Positions 47,067 to 56,566 are shown, counted from the stretch's first letter. The stretch: 64,000 nt of DNA from Methylobacterium amylolyticum (GCF_030700245.1 NZ_JAUYZI010000001.1:248001-312000); one strand, 5' to 3'. Made by a program: numbers and translations. Notes: generated from the letters alone by a model not told the origin.

Positions 47067-47246
47067 TCAGGTCGGCAGGACGAGAGTGATGTTGCTCGCG
47101 GCCTTGGTGGTCTTCGGGCCTTCCAGCCAGTTGAACCGGTCGGTCGAGAGCAGGATGAAGTGGATCAGCAGCGCCAGGATGAACAGAAAGGTGAACAGCG
47201 CCACCAGCGTCCGACGCGGATCGAACAGAAGCCAGACCTTGTGCAT
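47067..47246 (-). CDS. pufA: Light-harvesting 1 (core antenna) alpha polypeptide
   Basis: 59-residue LH1 alpha peptide, too short for many gene finders. It reads [20 protein letters not shown], then [21 protein letters not shown] and a polar tail. The single transmembrane helix carries the bacteriochlorophyll-ligand His in [10 protein letters not shown], and [10 protein letters not shown] is the diagnostic N-terminal motif. AGGAGG lies 5 nt before the ATG. Pairs with PufB in the ring around the reaction centre. Confidence 0.96.
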   Translation of the reverse strand: MHKVWLLFDPRRTLVALFTFLFILALLIHFILLSTDRFNWLEGPKTTKAASNITLVLPT

Positions 47247-47256
47247 CCGATCCTCC

Positions 47257-47493
47257 TCAGCCGATCAGAGTGGTGAGGGCGCGGGCGGCATCGCCCAGGC
47301 CGTCGAGCGAGGCGTAGCCCTGCGGTCCGGGCAGCCACGGCCGCCACAGCCAGACCAGGATGTGCGCCACCACGGCGATCGCCGTGAAGATCAGGAAGCT
47401 CGTCAGGAAGATCGCGTGGAATTCCTTGGCTTCCGCTTCCGTCAGCCCGGACAGGCTGCTCGGTCTTTCTGTGGTTACGGGTCCACCGGCCAT
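47257..47493 (-). CDS. pufB: Light-harvesting 1 (core antenna) beta polypeptide
   Basis: 78 residues from the ATG at 47493, which lies 8 nt after GGAGG; an ATG 6 nt upstream is too close to that site. The core [19 protein letters not shown] is followed by [17 protein letters not shown], the beta-type helix with its ligand His and the WxWRPWL C-terminal motif. It is longer than most LH1 beta peptides because of an extra C-terminal [23 protein letters not shown]. 10 nt separate it from pufA. Confidence 0.95.
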   Translation of the reverse strand: MAGGPVTTERPSSLSGLTEAEAKEFHAIFLTSFLIFTAIAVVAHILVWLWRPWLPGPQGYASLDGLGDAARALTTLIG

Positions 47494-47626
47494 CGTCATA
47501 ACCTCCGTGTGTCAGCCGCGCCGTGGCCCGGCGCGACGGGTGCTGCCGCGTTTCCCGCGGCCCGACTTCCCCCGCGTCACCGGACGGAAGTGTCTCGTTC
47601 GCCCGCCGGAGATCCGGCAGGCGCGT

Positions 47627-47884
47627 TCAGCCCATGAACGCGAAGGGAATCGCCTGCACGGCCATGGCGCGGGCCTCGCCGAACACCGAGCGGCGCGCGG
47701 CCGGCAGGCCCGGGCGCCCGGCGGCGCGGACCGGCCGAACGCGACCCAGGGCGGCGGCGGCGAGGAAGAACGGGTAGGTCGCGGCCAGGATCAGCCGGAA
47801 CTGGAGTGCATCCTGATGCAGCCGGGCGCTCGGGACCGTCGTTCGCATCGCTGGATCTCCTGGGAAGGACGAGGTGAGGCTCAT
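47627..47884 (-). CDS. pufQ: PufQ-like bacteriochlorophyll assembly protein
   Basis: 85 residues. One hydrophobic segment ([21 protein letters not shown]) follows a polar N-terminus, and the C-terminus [22 protein letters not shown] resembles the end of PufQ proteins, which are small membrane proteins required for bacteriochlorophyll accumulation. The ATG overlaps the bchZ stop in ATGA, the position pufQ has in Rhodobacter. Sequence conservation of the family is low, so the call leans on position. A second in-frame start (MRTTVPS) is possible. Confidence 0.75.
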   Translation of the reverse strand: MSLTSSFPGDPAMRTTVPSARLHQDALQFRLILAATYPFFLAAAALGRVRPVRAAGRPGLPAARRSVFGEARAMAVQAIPFAFMG

Positions 47885-49347
47885 GCCGGCGCTCCGGCGG
47901 TGAGGTCGGCGCGTGCCCTCGCCACGTGGGCTTGGGCGACGGAGGGGGATTCGGCGGCGCGGGCGGCCCGCTCTGCCGCGTCGCGCAGGCGCTTGGCGGC
48001 GGAGATGCGCGCGAGCACCGGCTGCGCCTCGACGAGGCGTTCGAACTCGGCCCGCGCGCGCTCGTCCCAGGGCAGTTCGCGATGGGTCCGGGCCGGCGTC
48101 GCCTCGACGCGGTCCATGTCGCGGGCGAGCGGCAGGATGTGGAAGAGCGTGTCGAACAGGGCGTTGCAGACCTCCTGCACGAGGTAGGTCGCGCCCGAGA
48201 AGCCCATGAACGGCGTGCCGGTGTGCCGCCGGATGATCGCCCCGGGGAACGAGGCCGGCACGTAGGCCGCCCGACCGCCCGCCTCGGCGAGGTACATCCG
48301 CTCGTTGAACGAGCCAAACAGCACCAGCGGCGGCGTCTCGTGGATCGCCGCGCGGACCGCCACGTTGTCCGGCTTGCACCCGGCCGAGCGCCCGAAGGCG
48401 AAGTGGCAGGGCAGGCCCATCTCCTCCTCGAGGAAGTGGCGCACGCCCCGCGCGTAGGTCTCGGTGGCGACGATCCCGAAGCTCGCCGTGCCGAAGAAGT
48501 CCTGCGTGACCGAGCGCCAGAGATCCCAGACCGGCTTGATCGTGGTGTGGCGCTCGCGCTCGATGAACGGCTCGGGGTCGAGCCCGAGGACGGCGCCGAG
48601 CGCCCGCAGGAACTTCACGGTGGAGAGCACGCCGATCGGGGCCTGGAGGTAGGGGCGCTCCAGGCTCTCGCAGAGGCCGCGGCCGAATTCCCGGTAGAGA
48701 CAGACGTTGGCGTCGGCGTTGACGAGTTTGGGCACGTCGGCGAGGTGCGAGCCGAGCGGGAAGGTCAGGTTCACCTCGGCGCCGATCCCCTCGACGAGAC
48801 GGCGGATCTCGGCGAGATCGCTCGCCATGTTGAAGGTGCCGTAGGCCGGACCGACGATGTTGACCCGCGGCCGTTCGCCGGATTTCCGCTCCGGCCGGGC
48901 CGGGATGCCCTTCTTGGCGAATCGCTTGGCCCCGTATTCCTGCCAGAGCCAGGTCATCGCCCGGTCGGCCGCCTGCCACTGGTCCTCGTCGATGGTGCGC
49001 GGCAGGAAGCGCTGGAGTCCGGTGCCCTCCGGCGTCACCCCGCCGCCGATCATCTCGGCGATCGAGCCGGTCACCACCACGCTCGGCTGGCCGGGATCGA
49101 GGGTCGCGTGGGCGCGCTTCATCGCGCCCTCGGTCCCGTGGCGGCCGAGTTCCTCCTCGGCGAGCCCGGTGACGACGATCGGCAACTCGTGCGGCGGCAG
49201 CGCGTCGGTGTAGTGCAGGACCGAGGTGACCGGCAGGTTCTCGCAGCCCACGGGCCCGTCGATGACGACCTGCAGCCCCTTGATCGCGGTGAAGACGTAG
49301 ACCGCGCCCCAGTAGCCGCCGGCCCTGTCGTGATCGAGGATCAGCAT
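47881..49347 (-). CDS. bchZ: Chlorophyllide a reductase subunit Z
   Basis: Beta-type catalytic subunit of chlorophyllide a oxidoreductase, the nitrogenase-like enzyme that reduces ring B of chlorophyllide a on the way to bacteriochlorophyll a. 488 residues from the ATG at 49347. Nitrogenase-like segments: [20 protein letters not shown], the P-cluster-type cysteine in [43 protein letters not shown] and a conserved [18 protein letters not shown]. The last 60 residues are a helical, Ala/Arg-rich extension as in other BchZ. Follows bchY with a 1-nt overlap; overlaps pufQ. Confidence 0.96.
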   Translation of the reverse strand: MLILDHDRAGGYWGAVYVFTAIKGLQVVIDGPVGCENLPVTSVLHYTDALPPHELPIVVTGLAEEELGRHGTEGAMKRAHATLDPGQPSVVVTGSIAEMIGGGVTPEGTGLQRFLPRTIDEDQWQAADRAMTWLWQEYGAKRFAKKGIPARPERKSGERPRVNIVGPAYGTFNMASDLAEIRRLVEGIGAEVNLTFPLGSHLADVPKLVNADANVCLYREFGRGLCESLERPYLQAPIGVLSTVKFLRALGAVLGLDPEPFIERERHTTIKPVWDLWRSVTQDFFGTASFGIVATETYARGVRHFLEEEMGLPCHFAFGRSAGCKPDNVAVRAAIHETPPLVLFGSFNERMYLAEAGGRAAYVPASFPGAIIRRHTGTPFMGFSGATYLVQEVCNALFDTLFHILPLARDMDRVEATPARTHRELPWDERARAEFERLVEAQPVLARISAAKRLRDAAERAARAAESPSVAQAHVARARADLTAGAPA

Positions 49348-50876
49348 CAGGCCATCTCCCCGATCGGCTTCTTCGGGACTTCGGCCTTCGGCGCTACCTT
49401 CACGCGCGGCACCTCCTGCCAGACGCCTGCGGCGTGCCCGACCCCGACCCCCTCGAAGAAGTCGCGCATGGCGTCGAAACGCGGCTTGTTGCGCAGGGCC
49501 GCGTTGACGACGGTGGCGAGCGAGCCGGCCCCCGCCGCGCCCATCAAGGGCCGCGCCGAGATCAGGTTGGTGAAGTACAGCGCCGGCGTGCCGGCCTCTT
49601 TCGCCCGCTGCACCACCGGCGTGGTGCCGATGGCCAGATCCGGCTTGAGCTGGTCGAGGGCGAACAGGTCGTCCTCCAGCGAGGCCCGGTAGCGCACCTG
49701 CGTGCCGCGGGCCTCCAGCCAGTCGCGATCGACCTCCGACCACGGCGTGCGCGGGCAGGCGGTGCCGACATAGGGGACCTCGGCGCCGCTCTCGACGAGG
49801 AGGCGCGCCACCAGCAGCTCCGAGCCCTCGTAGCCGGACAGGGTGATCCGGCCGCGGATCGGCTGCGCCGCGAGCGCCCCGCGGATCCCGGGCAGAATTT
49901 TTTGTTTCGCCGCCTCAATCGTCGCGGCGGAAACCCCGCAGGCCTCGCCGATCCGCTCCAGCCACGCGGCGGTGCCGTCGACGCCGACCGGCGCGGAGCC
50001 CACGACCGGGCGTCCGGCCGCCTCGAACTCGCGGATGCTGGCCGTGTAGAACGGGTGGATCGCCGCGACCGCCGCGCAGTCCAGCGCGCCGTAGAGTTCG
50101 CGCCACTCCCGGGTCGGCACCACGGGACCGGCGGCGAGGCCGAGCGGCTCCAGGAGCGCGCCGATGACAACCGGGTCCGCGGGAAACATCTCGCCGAGCA
50201 GCGCCACGGCGGGGCGCTCGGAGCGGCCACCGCGCGGGGCCTGGACCGGGCCCTGCTCGGCCTCGGCGTGGGCGACCTTCAGCATCGCGCCGGCCAGCAC
50301 GTCCTTGGCCTCGGCGTGCGTCGGCACGCCGAAGCCCGGCACGTCGATGCCGATCACCCGCACCCCGTCGATCTCCTTCGGCAGGAGGCGCAGCGGCACG
50401 CCGGAGGCGGTGGGCACGCACAGGTTGATCACGACGACCGCGTCGTAATCTTCGGGTTTGGCCGTGGCGCGGACGGCCTCGCGGATGTCCTCGAACAGCT
50501 TCCCCGTCACCAGGGTCTCTGAGTTGAACGGCACGTAGCCGACGCTGCGCTTGGCCCCGTAGAAGTGCGAGGTGAAGGTCAGCCCGTAGACGCAGCAGGC
50601 CGAGCCCGACAGGATCGTCGCCGTGCGTCGCATGCGCAGGCCGACCCGCAGCGACCCGAAGGCCGGGCACATGCTCTGCGGCTGGTCGTGCGGGCCCTGC
50701 GGATAGTCGGCGCGCAACTGTTCCAGCGTCTCGGACATGCCCGCCGCCTCGGCGGCCGCCCGCATCGCGTCCCGGCCCGCGTGGCAGCCGAGCCCGTCGC
50801 CCTGCGTCGCGGCGATGTCGGCGGCCGGGCTCTTCGTCCGGGCGCGCAGGTCGGCGATGTCGAGGGAGACGCCCAT
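49347..50876 (-). CDS. bchY: Chlorophyllide a reductase subunit Y
   Basis: Alpha-type catalytic subunit of chlorophyllide a oxidoreductase, 509 residues. Cluster cysteines are visible in [16 protein letters not shown] and [20 protein letters not shown], and a further one in [15 protein letters not shown]. Other conserved blocks are [23 protein letters not shown] and [19 protein letters not shown]. It lies between bchX (3 nt away) and bchZ (1-nt overlap), so the three subunits are made together. The first 20 residues are variable in the family. Confidence 0.96.
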   Translation of the reverse strand: MGVSLDIADLRARTKSPAADIAATQGDGLGCHAGRDAMRAAAEAAGMSETLEQLRADYPQGPHDQPQSMCPAFGSLRVGLRMRRTATILSGSACCVYGLTFTSHFYGAKRSVGYVPFNSETLVTGKLFEDIREAVRATAKPEDYDAVVVINLCVPTASGVPLRLLPKEIDGVRVIGIDVPGFGVPTHAEAKDVLAGAMLKVAHAEAEQGPVQAPRGGRSERPAVALLGEMFPADPVVIGALLEPLGLAAGPVVPTREWRELYGALDCAAVAAIHPFYTASIREFEAAGRPVVGSAPVGVDGTAAWLERIGEACGVSAATIEAAKQKILPGIRGALAAQPIRGRITLSGYEGSELLVARLLVESGAEVPYVGTACPRTPWSEVDRDWLEARGTQVRYRASLEDDLFALDQLKPDLAIGTTPVVQRAKEAGTPALYFTNLISARPLMGAAGAGSLATVVNAALRNKPRFDAMRDFFEGVGVGHAAGVWQEVPRVKVAPKAEVPKKPIGEMA

Positions 50877-50879
50877 GCC

Positions 50880-51884
50880 TCAGACCTCGTCGTAGACGAC
50901 TTCGAGGGACGGCTTCTGGACGGCGGCGGCGCCGCACATGTCCTCGTGCGTGGCCGGCACCAGCACCACGTCGCGGCCCACCGTCTCGCCCGAGAACAGG
51001 CCGAGCAGCCCGTCCTGGGTGAGGGGCGTCGGGCGGTGCGGCGCGGCCGCGGCGACGTTGGCGGCGAGATCCGAGAACAGCGGCCCCCAGCGCCCGTCGG
51101 GCCGGCCGATGATCTCGTAATTCGCGCTCTTCTTCCGGATGTCGTCGTCGGCCGGGATCGAGGCGAGCACCGGGATGCCGGCGGCCTCCGCGAAGGCCTG
51201 CGCCTCGCCGGTGCCGTCGTCCTTGTTGATGACGAGGCCGCCGACGCCGACGTTGCCGCCGAGCTTGCGGAAATACTCCACCGCCGAGCAGACGTTGTTG
51301 GCAACGTAGAGCGATTGCAGGTCGTTCGAGCCGACGACGATGACCTTCTGGCACATGTCCCGGGCGATCGGCAGGCCGAAGCCGCCGCAGACCACGTCGC
51401 CGAGGAAGTCGAGCAGGACGAAGTCGAAACCCCACTCGTGGAAGCCGAGCTTCTCCAGCAGCTCGAAGCCGTGGATGATGCCGCGGCCGCCGCAGCCGCG
51501 GCCGACCTCCGGCCCGCCGAGCTCCATCGCGTAGACGCCGTCGCGCTTGAAGCACACGTCGCCGATCGCGACCTGCTCGCCCGCGAGCTTCTTCTTCGTC
51601 GAGGTCTCGATGATCGTCGGGCAGGCGCGGCCGCCGAACAGCAGCGAGGTGGTGTCGCTCTTCGGGTCGCAGCCGATCAGCAGCACCTTCCGGCCCTGCT
51701 GGGCCATCATGTAGCTGAGGTTGGCGAGCGTGAACGATTTGCCGATGCCGCCCTTGCCGTAGATCGCGATGATCTGCGTTTCTTTCTTCGCCGGCGCGGT
51801 GGACACCGCGTCGGGCTCCTGGGCGGCCTCGGCGCGGAGCCGGGCCGCCTGGGCGAGGGCGGTCTTGTCGAGCTGGACGTTCAC
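50880..51884 (-). CDS. bchX: Chlorophyllide a reductase iron protein subunit X
   Basis: NifH-like ATPase that donates electrons to BchYZ. 334 residues from the GTG at 51884, which overlaps the bchC stop in GTGA. P-loop AIYGKGGIGKSFTLAN, the DPKSDTTSLLFGG switch I region, VCFKRDGVYAMELGGPEVGRGCGGRG with one [4Fe-4S] ligand, and FLGDVVCGGFGLPIARD with the second. The N-terminal 35 residues form a polar extension typical of BchX but not of BchL or NifH. Confidence 0.97.
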   Translation of the reverse strand: MNVQLDKTALAQAARLRAEAAQEPDAVSTAPAKKETQIIAIYGKGGIGKSFTLANLSYMMAQQGRKVLLIGCDPKSDTTSLLFGGRACPTIIETSTKKKLAGEQVAIGDVCFKRDGVYAMELGGPEVGRGCGGRGIIHGFELLEKLGFHEWGFDFVLLDFLGDVVCGGFGLPIARDMCQKVIVVGSNDLQSLYVANNVCSAVEYFRKLGGNVGVGGLVINKDDGTGEAQAFAEAAGIPVLASIPADDDIRKKSANYEIIGRPDGRWGPLFSDLAANVAAAAPHRPTPLTQDGLLGLFSGETVGRDVVLVPATHEDMCGAAAVQKPSLEVVYDEV

Positions 51885-52819
51885 GCGGCGTCCCTCCAAT
51901 CGAGGACCATCTTCAGGCAGGCCGGATCGGCGAAGGCGGTGCGGTAGGCGGCGGGCGCCTCCGCGGCCTTGGCGCGGTGGGTGATCAGGCCGTCGAGGGA
52001 GAGCCGGCCGGCCTCGATCAGGGCGACCGTGGCGGCGAGGTCGTCCGGCCGGAATTCGGCCGAGATCCGGATGCGAGCCTCGCGCAGGAAGGCCGGCGGG
52101 AACTGGAAGGCGAGCGGCGCCTCGTAGAAGCCGGCGAGCGTGATCTCGCCGCCGGGGGCGAGCCGAGCGATCAGACGGTCGAGACCAGCGGAATCGCCGC
52201 TCGCGTCGATGATCGCGGCGTAGTCGCGGCGCGGGTCGCCCTCGGGGGCGAGAACGGGATAGCCCTGCGCCCCCGTCACCCGGGCGGACTGGGTCTCCCA
52301 CACGGTCGGCTCGGCGCCGCCCGCCACCGCAAGTCGGGCGATGAGGCGACCGAGCACGCCGTGGCCGACGACGAGCGGCCGCGCGCCCGGCTCGACGCGG
52401 CCGAGCGCCCGGTAGGCGGTGGCGGCGAGCGCGATCAGGCAGGCCTGCGCGTCGAGGGCAGCATCCACCGGCACGAGTCGTGCGGCGGGCGAGACGAGGT
52501 GCGAGGCGGCGCCGCCGAACAGGCCGCGCACCGGCCCGAAGCAGCGCGCACCCGGCACGAACACCCGCTGGCCGACGCGGATCGCCGCGGCCGGCCCCGC
52601 CTCGACGACGGTGCCGACGGACTCGTAGCCGGGGACGAGCGGGTATCCCATGCCGGGGAACGGCGGCATCCGGCCCGACCACAGCAGCCGCTCCGTACCC
52701 GTGCTGATGCCGCTCCAAGCCACCTCGACCACGGCGTCGGCCTCGGCCGGCTCCGTCAGCGACAGCCGCCGCAGGGCGAGTTGCTCGGGTCGTTCGAGGG
52801 TGACGGCGAGAGCGTCCAT
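51881..52819 (-). CDS. bchC: Bacteriochlorophyllide a dehydrogenase BchC
   Basis: Oxidises the 3-hydroxyethyl group to 3-acetyl in bacteriochlorophyllide synthesis. 312 residues of the medium-chain dehydrogenase fold but lacking the zinc-ligand set of alcohol dehydrogenases: GISTGTERLLWSGRMPPFPGMGYPLVPGYESVG marks the family (positions about 37-69), followed by a Rossmann segment VVGHGVLGRLIARL. First gene of the bchCXYZ-puf part; a PpsR-type palindrome overlaps its likely -10 box. crtF lies 107 nt upstream on the same strand. Confidence 0.94.
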   Translation of the reverse strand: MDALAVTLERPEQLALRRLSLTEPAEADAVVEVAWSGISTGTERLLWSGRMPPFPGMGYPLVPGYESVGTVVEAGPAAAIRVGQRVFVPGARCFGPVRGLFGGAASHLVSPAARLVPVDAALDAQACLIALAATAYRALGRVEPGARPLVVGHGVLGRLIARLAVAGGAEPTVWETQSARVTGAQGYPVLAPEGDPRRDYAAIIDASGDSAGLDRLIARLAPGGEITLAGFYEAPLAFQFPPAFLREARIRISAEFRPDDLAATVALIEAGRLSLDGLITHRAKAAEAPAAYRTAFADPACLKMVLDWRDAA

Positions 52820-52872
52820 GGCTTGGTTTCCGCCCCGACTCAGGACCGTTCCGATGCCCGGTGGTCGTTGAG

Positions 52873-52890
52873 TGTCATTCTAGATAGACA
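52873..52890 (-). promoter_or_regulatory. PpsR/CrtJ-type operator overlapping the bchC promoter
   Basis: TGT-N12-ACA palindrome (TGTCATTCTAGATAGACA), exact consensus for the redox/light repressor PpsR. On the minus strand a -35-like TTGACG (52899-52904) and -10-like TAGAAT (52877-52882) with a 16-bp spacer flank it, so the site covers the -10 box of the bchC promoter. The ppsR gene is not in the window. Confidence 0.85.
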
Positions 52891-52926
52891 CTATCCTGCG
52901 TCAACACCGCATGTCGGCGATCCGGT

Positions 52927-54069
52927 CTATTTGTAGGCGATCAGCAGGCGTGTCAGCAGAGGGCGGCGGGTCCGCCGCTCGTCAGAAGTTGCAAAGCCGG
53001 CCTGCTCCAGCATCGCGTGCAGCTCGGCCGACCGACGCGGCCGACCAGAGCCCATCGCCAGCAGGTAGAAACCGAAATACGCATCCCCGACCGGCTCGGC
53101 GCCCGGCGTGCCGGCCATCGGCTCGGCGAGGATCAGCCGCCCGCCCGCCGGCAGGGCGGCGTGGGCGGCGCGCAGCAGCGCCAGGGCGGGCTCGTCGTCG
53201 TGATCGTGGACGACCCGGACCAGGGAGATCGCGTCGGCGCCGTCGGGCAGCCCGTCGTGGAAGCTGCCGCCACGGCAGGCGATCCTCGCCGGATCGAGCC
53301 CGGCCCGCACGAGGCGGTCGGCCGCCCGCCCGGCCACCGCGGGCAGATCGAACAGGGTCAGGGCGAGGCCCGGGTGCCGGGCCGCCACGGCCTGAAGGAA
53401 GGCGCCTTCGCCGCCGCCGACATCCATGAGATGCCGGACGGACCGGAGATCGCAGGCGTCGAGGATGTCGTCGGCGAGCATCGCCTGCGAGGCGCCCATC
53501 AGGCCGCTGTAGGGCGCGGCCGCCTCGCCGCCGACCGGCGTTCCCGCGGCGTAGGGCCAGTAGCCGGCGAGCCGGGTCGGACCGGCCTCGCCGCGCAGCA
53601 GCGCCACCGGGTCTGCGAGGTCGGCGTAGAGCAGGGCATGGTGGTCGATCATCGCCTGGACGCCGGGATTGCCGTGCAGCGCCGCGCCGAGATCGGCGAG
53701 GGCGAAGCGTCCGTCCGGCAGGGCGCGCACCAGCTCCAGCGAGGCCGCGGCGAGGCAGAGGCGCTGCGCGTTCTCGGGCGGCAGACCGAGCCTGCGCGCC
53801 AGCGCGTCGAGCCCGGCCGGCCCCTCGGCGAGGATCGCGAACAGGTCGAGCCGCACGCAGGCCGCGAGCACCTGCGCGTAGACGAAGCCGGCGCAGAGAT
53901 CGAACAGGGCACGGGTGTTGCGCCGGGCGATGCGCCGGGTCGGCGGGAAGCCGGCGGCCCAGCGCTGGAAGCGCGGGCTCGCCACCACGCGGTTGCGCCA
54001 TGCCAGCCAGCGCTCGACGAGGGACGCCGGCGGCGATCCGGGCGCGGACAGGGCGGAGCCGGTGCTCAG
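52927..54069 (-). CDS. crtF: Demethylspheroidene/hydroxyneurosporene O-methyltransferase
   Basis: SAM-dependent methyltransferase that makes the 1-methoxy group of spheroidene/spirilloxanthin-type carotenoids. An N-terminal dimerisation region (RRNTRALFDLCAGFVYAQVL, characteristic of CrtF) precedes the SAM-binding Rossmann segment HLMDVGGGEGAFLQAVAARHP and FDLPAV, with the catalytic-region VRVVHDHDDEPALALL and PAGGRLILAEPMAGTPG. No ATG/GTG/TTG exists at the expected N-terminus. The best candidate is CTG at 54069, overlapping the crtE stop (CTGA), giving 380 residues; the next GTG would remove about 30. Gene identity is firm, start is not. Confidence 0.9.
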   Translation of the reverse strand: MSTGSALSAPGSPPASLVERWLAWRNRVVASPRFQRWAAGFPPTRRIARRNTRALFDLCAGFVYAQVLAACVRLDLFAILAEGPAGLDALARRLGLPPENAQRLCLAAASLELVRALPDGRFALADLGAALHGNPGVQAMIDHHALLYADLADPVALLRGEAGPTRLAGYWPYAAGTPVGGEAAAPYSGLMGASQAMLADDILDACDLRSVRHLMDVGGGEGAFLQAVAARHPGLALTLFDLPAVAGRAADRLVRAGLDPARIACRGGSFHDGLPDGADAISLVRVVHDHDDEPALALLRAAHAALPAGGRLILAEPMAGTPGAEPVGDAYFGFYLLAMGSGRPRRSAELHAMLEQAGFATSDERRTRRPLLTRLLIAYK

Positions 54070-54935
54070 GCCGAGACCGCCCGCAGGCTCGCCGGCAGGA
54101 ACAGCCGCGCCTGCGCCTCGATCTCCGCCCGCAGGGCCGCTGCGCCGGGACAGGGCGGGATGGCCGCCACCGCCTCGCGGGTCAGCCGGTGCAGCCGGTC
54201 GAGGGCGCCGCCGGTTCCGAGCAGCGCCGCCGCGTTCGGCCGCCCCAGGGTGGCGTCGCGGCCCGCGGGCTTGCCGATCTCCTCCTGGCGGCAGGCCACG
54301 TCGCGCAGGTCGTCCGCTACCTGATAGGCCTCGCCGAGGCAGGCGCCGAGCTGGCGCCACGGCTCCGGCTCGGCGCCGGCGGAAGCGGCCCCGGCCACGG
54401 TGGCGGCGGCGAACAGCGCGCCGGTCTTGGCCTGCTGGTAGGCGGCGAGGTCGACATAAGGCTCGGATTCCCAGGCCTGCCCGGCGGTGATGCCGGCGGG
54501 CGACCCGGCGGCGCGGCCGACCAGGGCCACGAGGCGGGCGAGGCGGGAGGGCCGGCGCCGGGCACCGCGGGCCAGCGTCTCGAAGGCGAGCACGATCAGC
54601 GCGTCGCCGGTGAGCACCGCGATCGGCTCGCCGAAGGCGGCGTGGACGGCCGGCTTGCCGCGGCGCATCGGCGAGTCGTCGAAGCAGGGCAGATCGTCGT
54701 GGACCAGGGAAGCGCAGTGCAGAAGCTCGATCGCCGCCGCGGCGGCATCGGACCCGGCGGGGTCGTCGTCGCCGCAGGCGCGCGCCACCGACAGGCACAG
54801 GCGCGGGCGGATGCGGTGGCCGCCGGGGAAGACCGCGTAGCGGATCGCCTCCGCGAGGCCGGGGGGCGCGCCGGGTGCCTCGGCGTGGGCGACGGCGCGA
54901 TCCAGGACCGCCTCGATCCGCAAACCGGACTCCAT
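54066..54935 (-). CDS. crtE: Geranylgeranyl diphosphate synthase
   Basis: Isoprenyl diphosphate synthase making geranylgeranyl diphosphate for carotenoids and the bacteriochlorophyll tail. Both aspartate-rich motifs are present: LVHDDLPCFDDSPMRRGKP and YQVADDLRDV, with the GGHRIRPRL substrate-binding segment near the N-terminus. The start is the ATG at 54935, preceded by GGAGGGGCGCG; an ATG 21 nt upstream is poorer. 289 residues. First gene of the superoperon, divergent from crtD, with a PpsR-type site between them. Confidence 0.94.
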   Translation of the reverse strand: MESGLRIEAVLDRAVAHAEAPGAPPGLAEAIRYAVFPGGHRIRPRLCLSVARACGDDDPAGSDAAAAAIELLHCASLVHDDLPCFDDSPMRRGKPAVHAAFGEPIAVLTGDALIVLAFETLARGARRRPSRLARLVALVGRAAGSPAGITAGQAWESEPYVDLAAYQQAKTGALFAAATVAGAASAGAEPEPWRQLGACLGEAYQVADDLRDVACRQEEIGKPAGRDATLGRPNAAALLGTGGALDRLHRLTREAVAAIPPCPGAAALRAEIEAQARLFLPASLRAVSA

Positions 54936-54974
54936 CGCGCCCCTCCCGTGTCTCATGGGTTAGTCAGCGTCAGG

Positions 54975-54992
54975 TGTCATTTCTTATTGACA
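54975..54992. promoter_or_regulatory. PpsR/CrtJ-type operator between crtE and crtD
   Basis: Exact TGT-N12-ACA palindrome (TGTCATTTCTTATTGACA), 40 bp from the crtE start and 48 bp from the crtD start, so one site can control both divergent transcripts. A second half-matching site (TGT-N12-TCA, 54949-54966) lies 8 bp to the left and could be a weak cooperative partner. Confidence 0.85.
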
Positions 54993-55039
54993 CTTCGGCG
55001 GACCGAGATCAATCCCGGAGCAGGCGGAACGGAGTGGTC

Positions 55040-56566
55040 GTGGCGCGGATCGCGGTGATCGGTGCGGGGATCGCGGGACTCGCCGCCGCCCTGCGGCTCG
55101 CCCAGGACGGCCACGCGGTGACCGTGCTGGAGCGCGCCTCCGTCCCGGGCGGCAAGATGCGCAGCGTCGCCGTCGACGGCCGGGCGGTGGAGGCGGGGCC
55201 GACCGTCTTCACGATGCGCTGGGTGCTGGAGGAGCTGTTCGCCGAGTGCGGTGCCCGGCTCGACGAGCGCGCGGCGCTGACGCCGGCACACTTCCTCGCC
55301 CGCCACGCCTGGAGCGGGACCGAGCGCCTCGACCTGTTCGCCGACATCGACGCCTCGGCCGAGGCGATCCAGGCCTTCGCCGGCGCGCGGGAGGCGGAGG
55401 GCTACCGCCGGTTCTGCGCCCGTTCGGCCGAAGTCTACCGGACGCTGGAAGGACCGTTCATCCGCGCCGACCGGACCGGGCCGGCGGGGCTGGCGCAGCG
55501 GGTCGGCCTGTCCGGGCTCGGCGACCTGTGGCGGATCCAGCCCTTCGCCACCCTGTGGTCGGCGCTCGGCGACTTCTTCCGGGATCCGCGGCTGCACCAG
55601 CTCTTCGGGCGCTACGCTACCTATTGCGGCGCCTCGCCGTTCACCGCGCCCGCGACGCTGATGCTCGTCGCCCATGTCGAGCAGGCGGGGGTGTGGACGG
55701 TGAAGGGCGGCCTCAGCGCGCTCGCCCGGGCAGTGGCCGATCTCGCCGCCGAGCGCGGCGCCATATTCCGCTACGATGCCCACGCCGAGCGGATCCTGGT
55801 CTCCAGCGGACGCGTGTCGGGCGTGGCGCTGGCCGGCGGCGAGCGGGTGCCGGCCGATGCCGTGGTCTGCAACGCCGACGTCGCCGCCTTGGGCGCCGGG
55901 CTCCTCGGACCCGACGCGGCCCCGGCCGGCGACCGCATCGCGCCGGGTGAGCGTTCGCTGTCGGCCATCACCTTCTGCACGGCGGCACGCCCGAGGAATT
56001 TTCCGCTGGCGCACCACACGGTTTTCTTCTCGCGCGACTACCGGGCCGAGTTCGACGCGCTGCGGCGCGGCCGCCTGCCCGAAGATCCCACGGTCTACGT
56101 CTGCGCGCAGGATCGCGCCGCCGAAGGCGGGACTCCGGACGGCCCCGAACGCCTGCTCCTCCTCGTCAACGCCCCCGCCGACGGCGGCGCGCAAACCTCG
56201 TCCCCAACGGAGATCGCCCGATGCGAGAGGACCATGCGGACGCGGCTCGCGGCCTGCGGCTTGTCCCTGGAGGGGGCCTCGCCGACGGTGACGACCACAC
56301 CGGCGGACTTCGCAGGGCTGTTCCCGGGCTCGGCGGGAGCGCTCTACGGCCGGGCGGCGCAGGGCTGGCAGGCGACCTTCAAGCGTCCGGGGGCGCGGAC
56401 CCGGCTGCCGGGGCTCTACCTCGCGGGGGGCTCGGTCCATCCGGGGCCGGGCGTGCCGATGGCGGCCCAGTCGGGACGGCTGGCGGCGGCGGCGATCCGC
56501 GCCGACCTCGGTTCGACGGGCCGGTCGGGCGCGGCGGCTACGCGTGGTGGTACGTCGACGCGGTGA
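55040..56566 (+). CDS. crtD: Methoxyneurosporene/hydroxyneurosporene dehydrogenase CrtD
   Basis: FAD-dependent 3,4-desaturase of acyclic carotenoids, CrtI-like. 508 residues. N-terminal FAD motif IAVIGAGIAGLAAALRLAQDG, then VLERASVPGGKMRSV, the CrtD-type GPTVFTMRWVLEELF, the membrane-proximal FGRYATYCGASPFTAPATLML, and the C-terminal GLYLAGGSVHPGPGVPMAAQSGRLAA. Starts at one of the GTG codons at 55034/55040, the latter 5 nt after GGAG. Downstream it overlaps the crtC reading frame; its last 20 residues (TGRSGAAATRGGTSTR) look like read-through of a short tail. Confidence 0.94.
   Translation: MARIAVIGAGIAGLAAALRLAQDGHAVTVLERASVPGGKMRSVAVDGRAVEAGPTVFTMRWVLEELFAECGARLDERAALTPAHFLARHAWSGTERLDLFADIDASAEAIQAFAGAREAEGYRRFCARSAEVYRTLEGPFIRADRTGPAGLAQRVGLSGLGDLWRIQPFATLWSALGDFFRDPRLHQLFGRYATYCGASPFTAPATLMLVAHVEQAGVWTVKGGLSALARAVADLAAERGAIFRYDAHAERILVSSGRVSGVALAGGERVPADAVVCNADVAALGAGLLGPDAAPAGDRIAPGERSLSAITFCTAARPRNFPLAHHTVFFSRDYRAEFDALRRGRLPEDPTVYVCAQDRAAEGGTPDGPERLLLLVNAPADGGAQTSSPTEIARCERTMRTRLAACGLSLEGASPTVTTTPADFAGLFPGSAGALYGRAAQGWQATFKRPGARTRLPGLYLAGGSVHPGPGVPMAAQSGRLAAAAIRADLGSTGRSGAAATRGGTSTR

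Noticed and set aside
47500..47626. Possible extra promoter or PpsR site between pufQ and pufB
   Set aside because: No TGT-N12-ACA palindrome was found; only a 6-bp hairpin, too weak to call.
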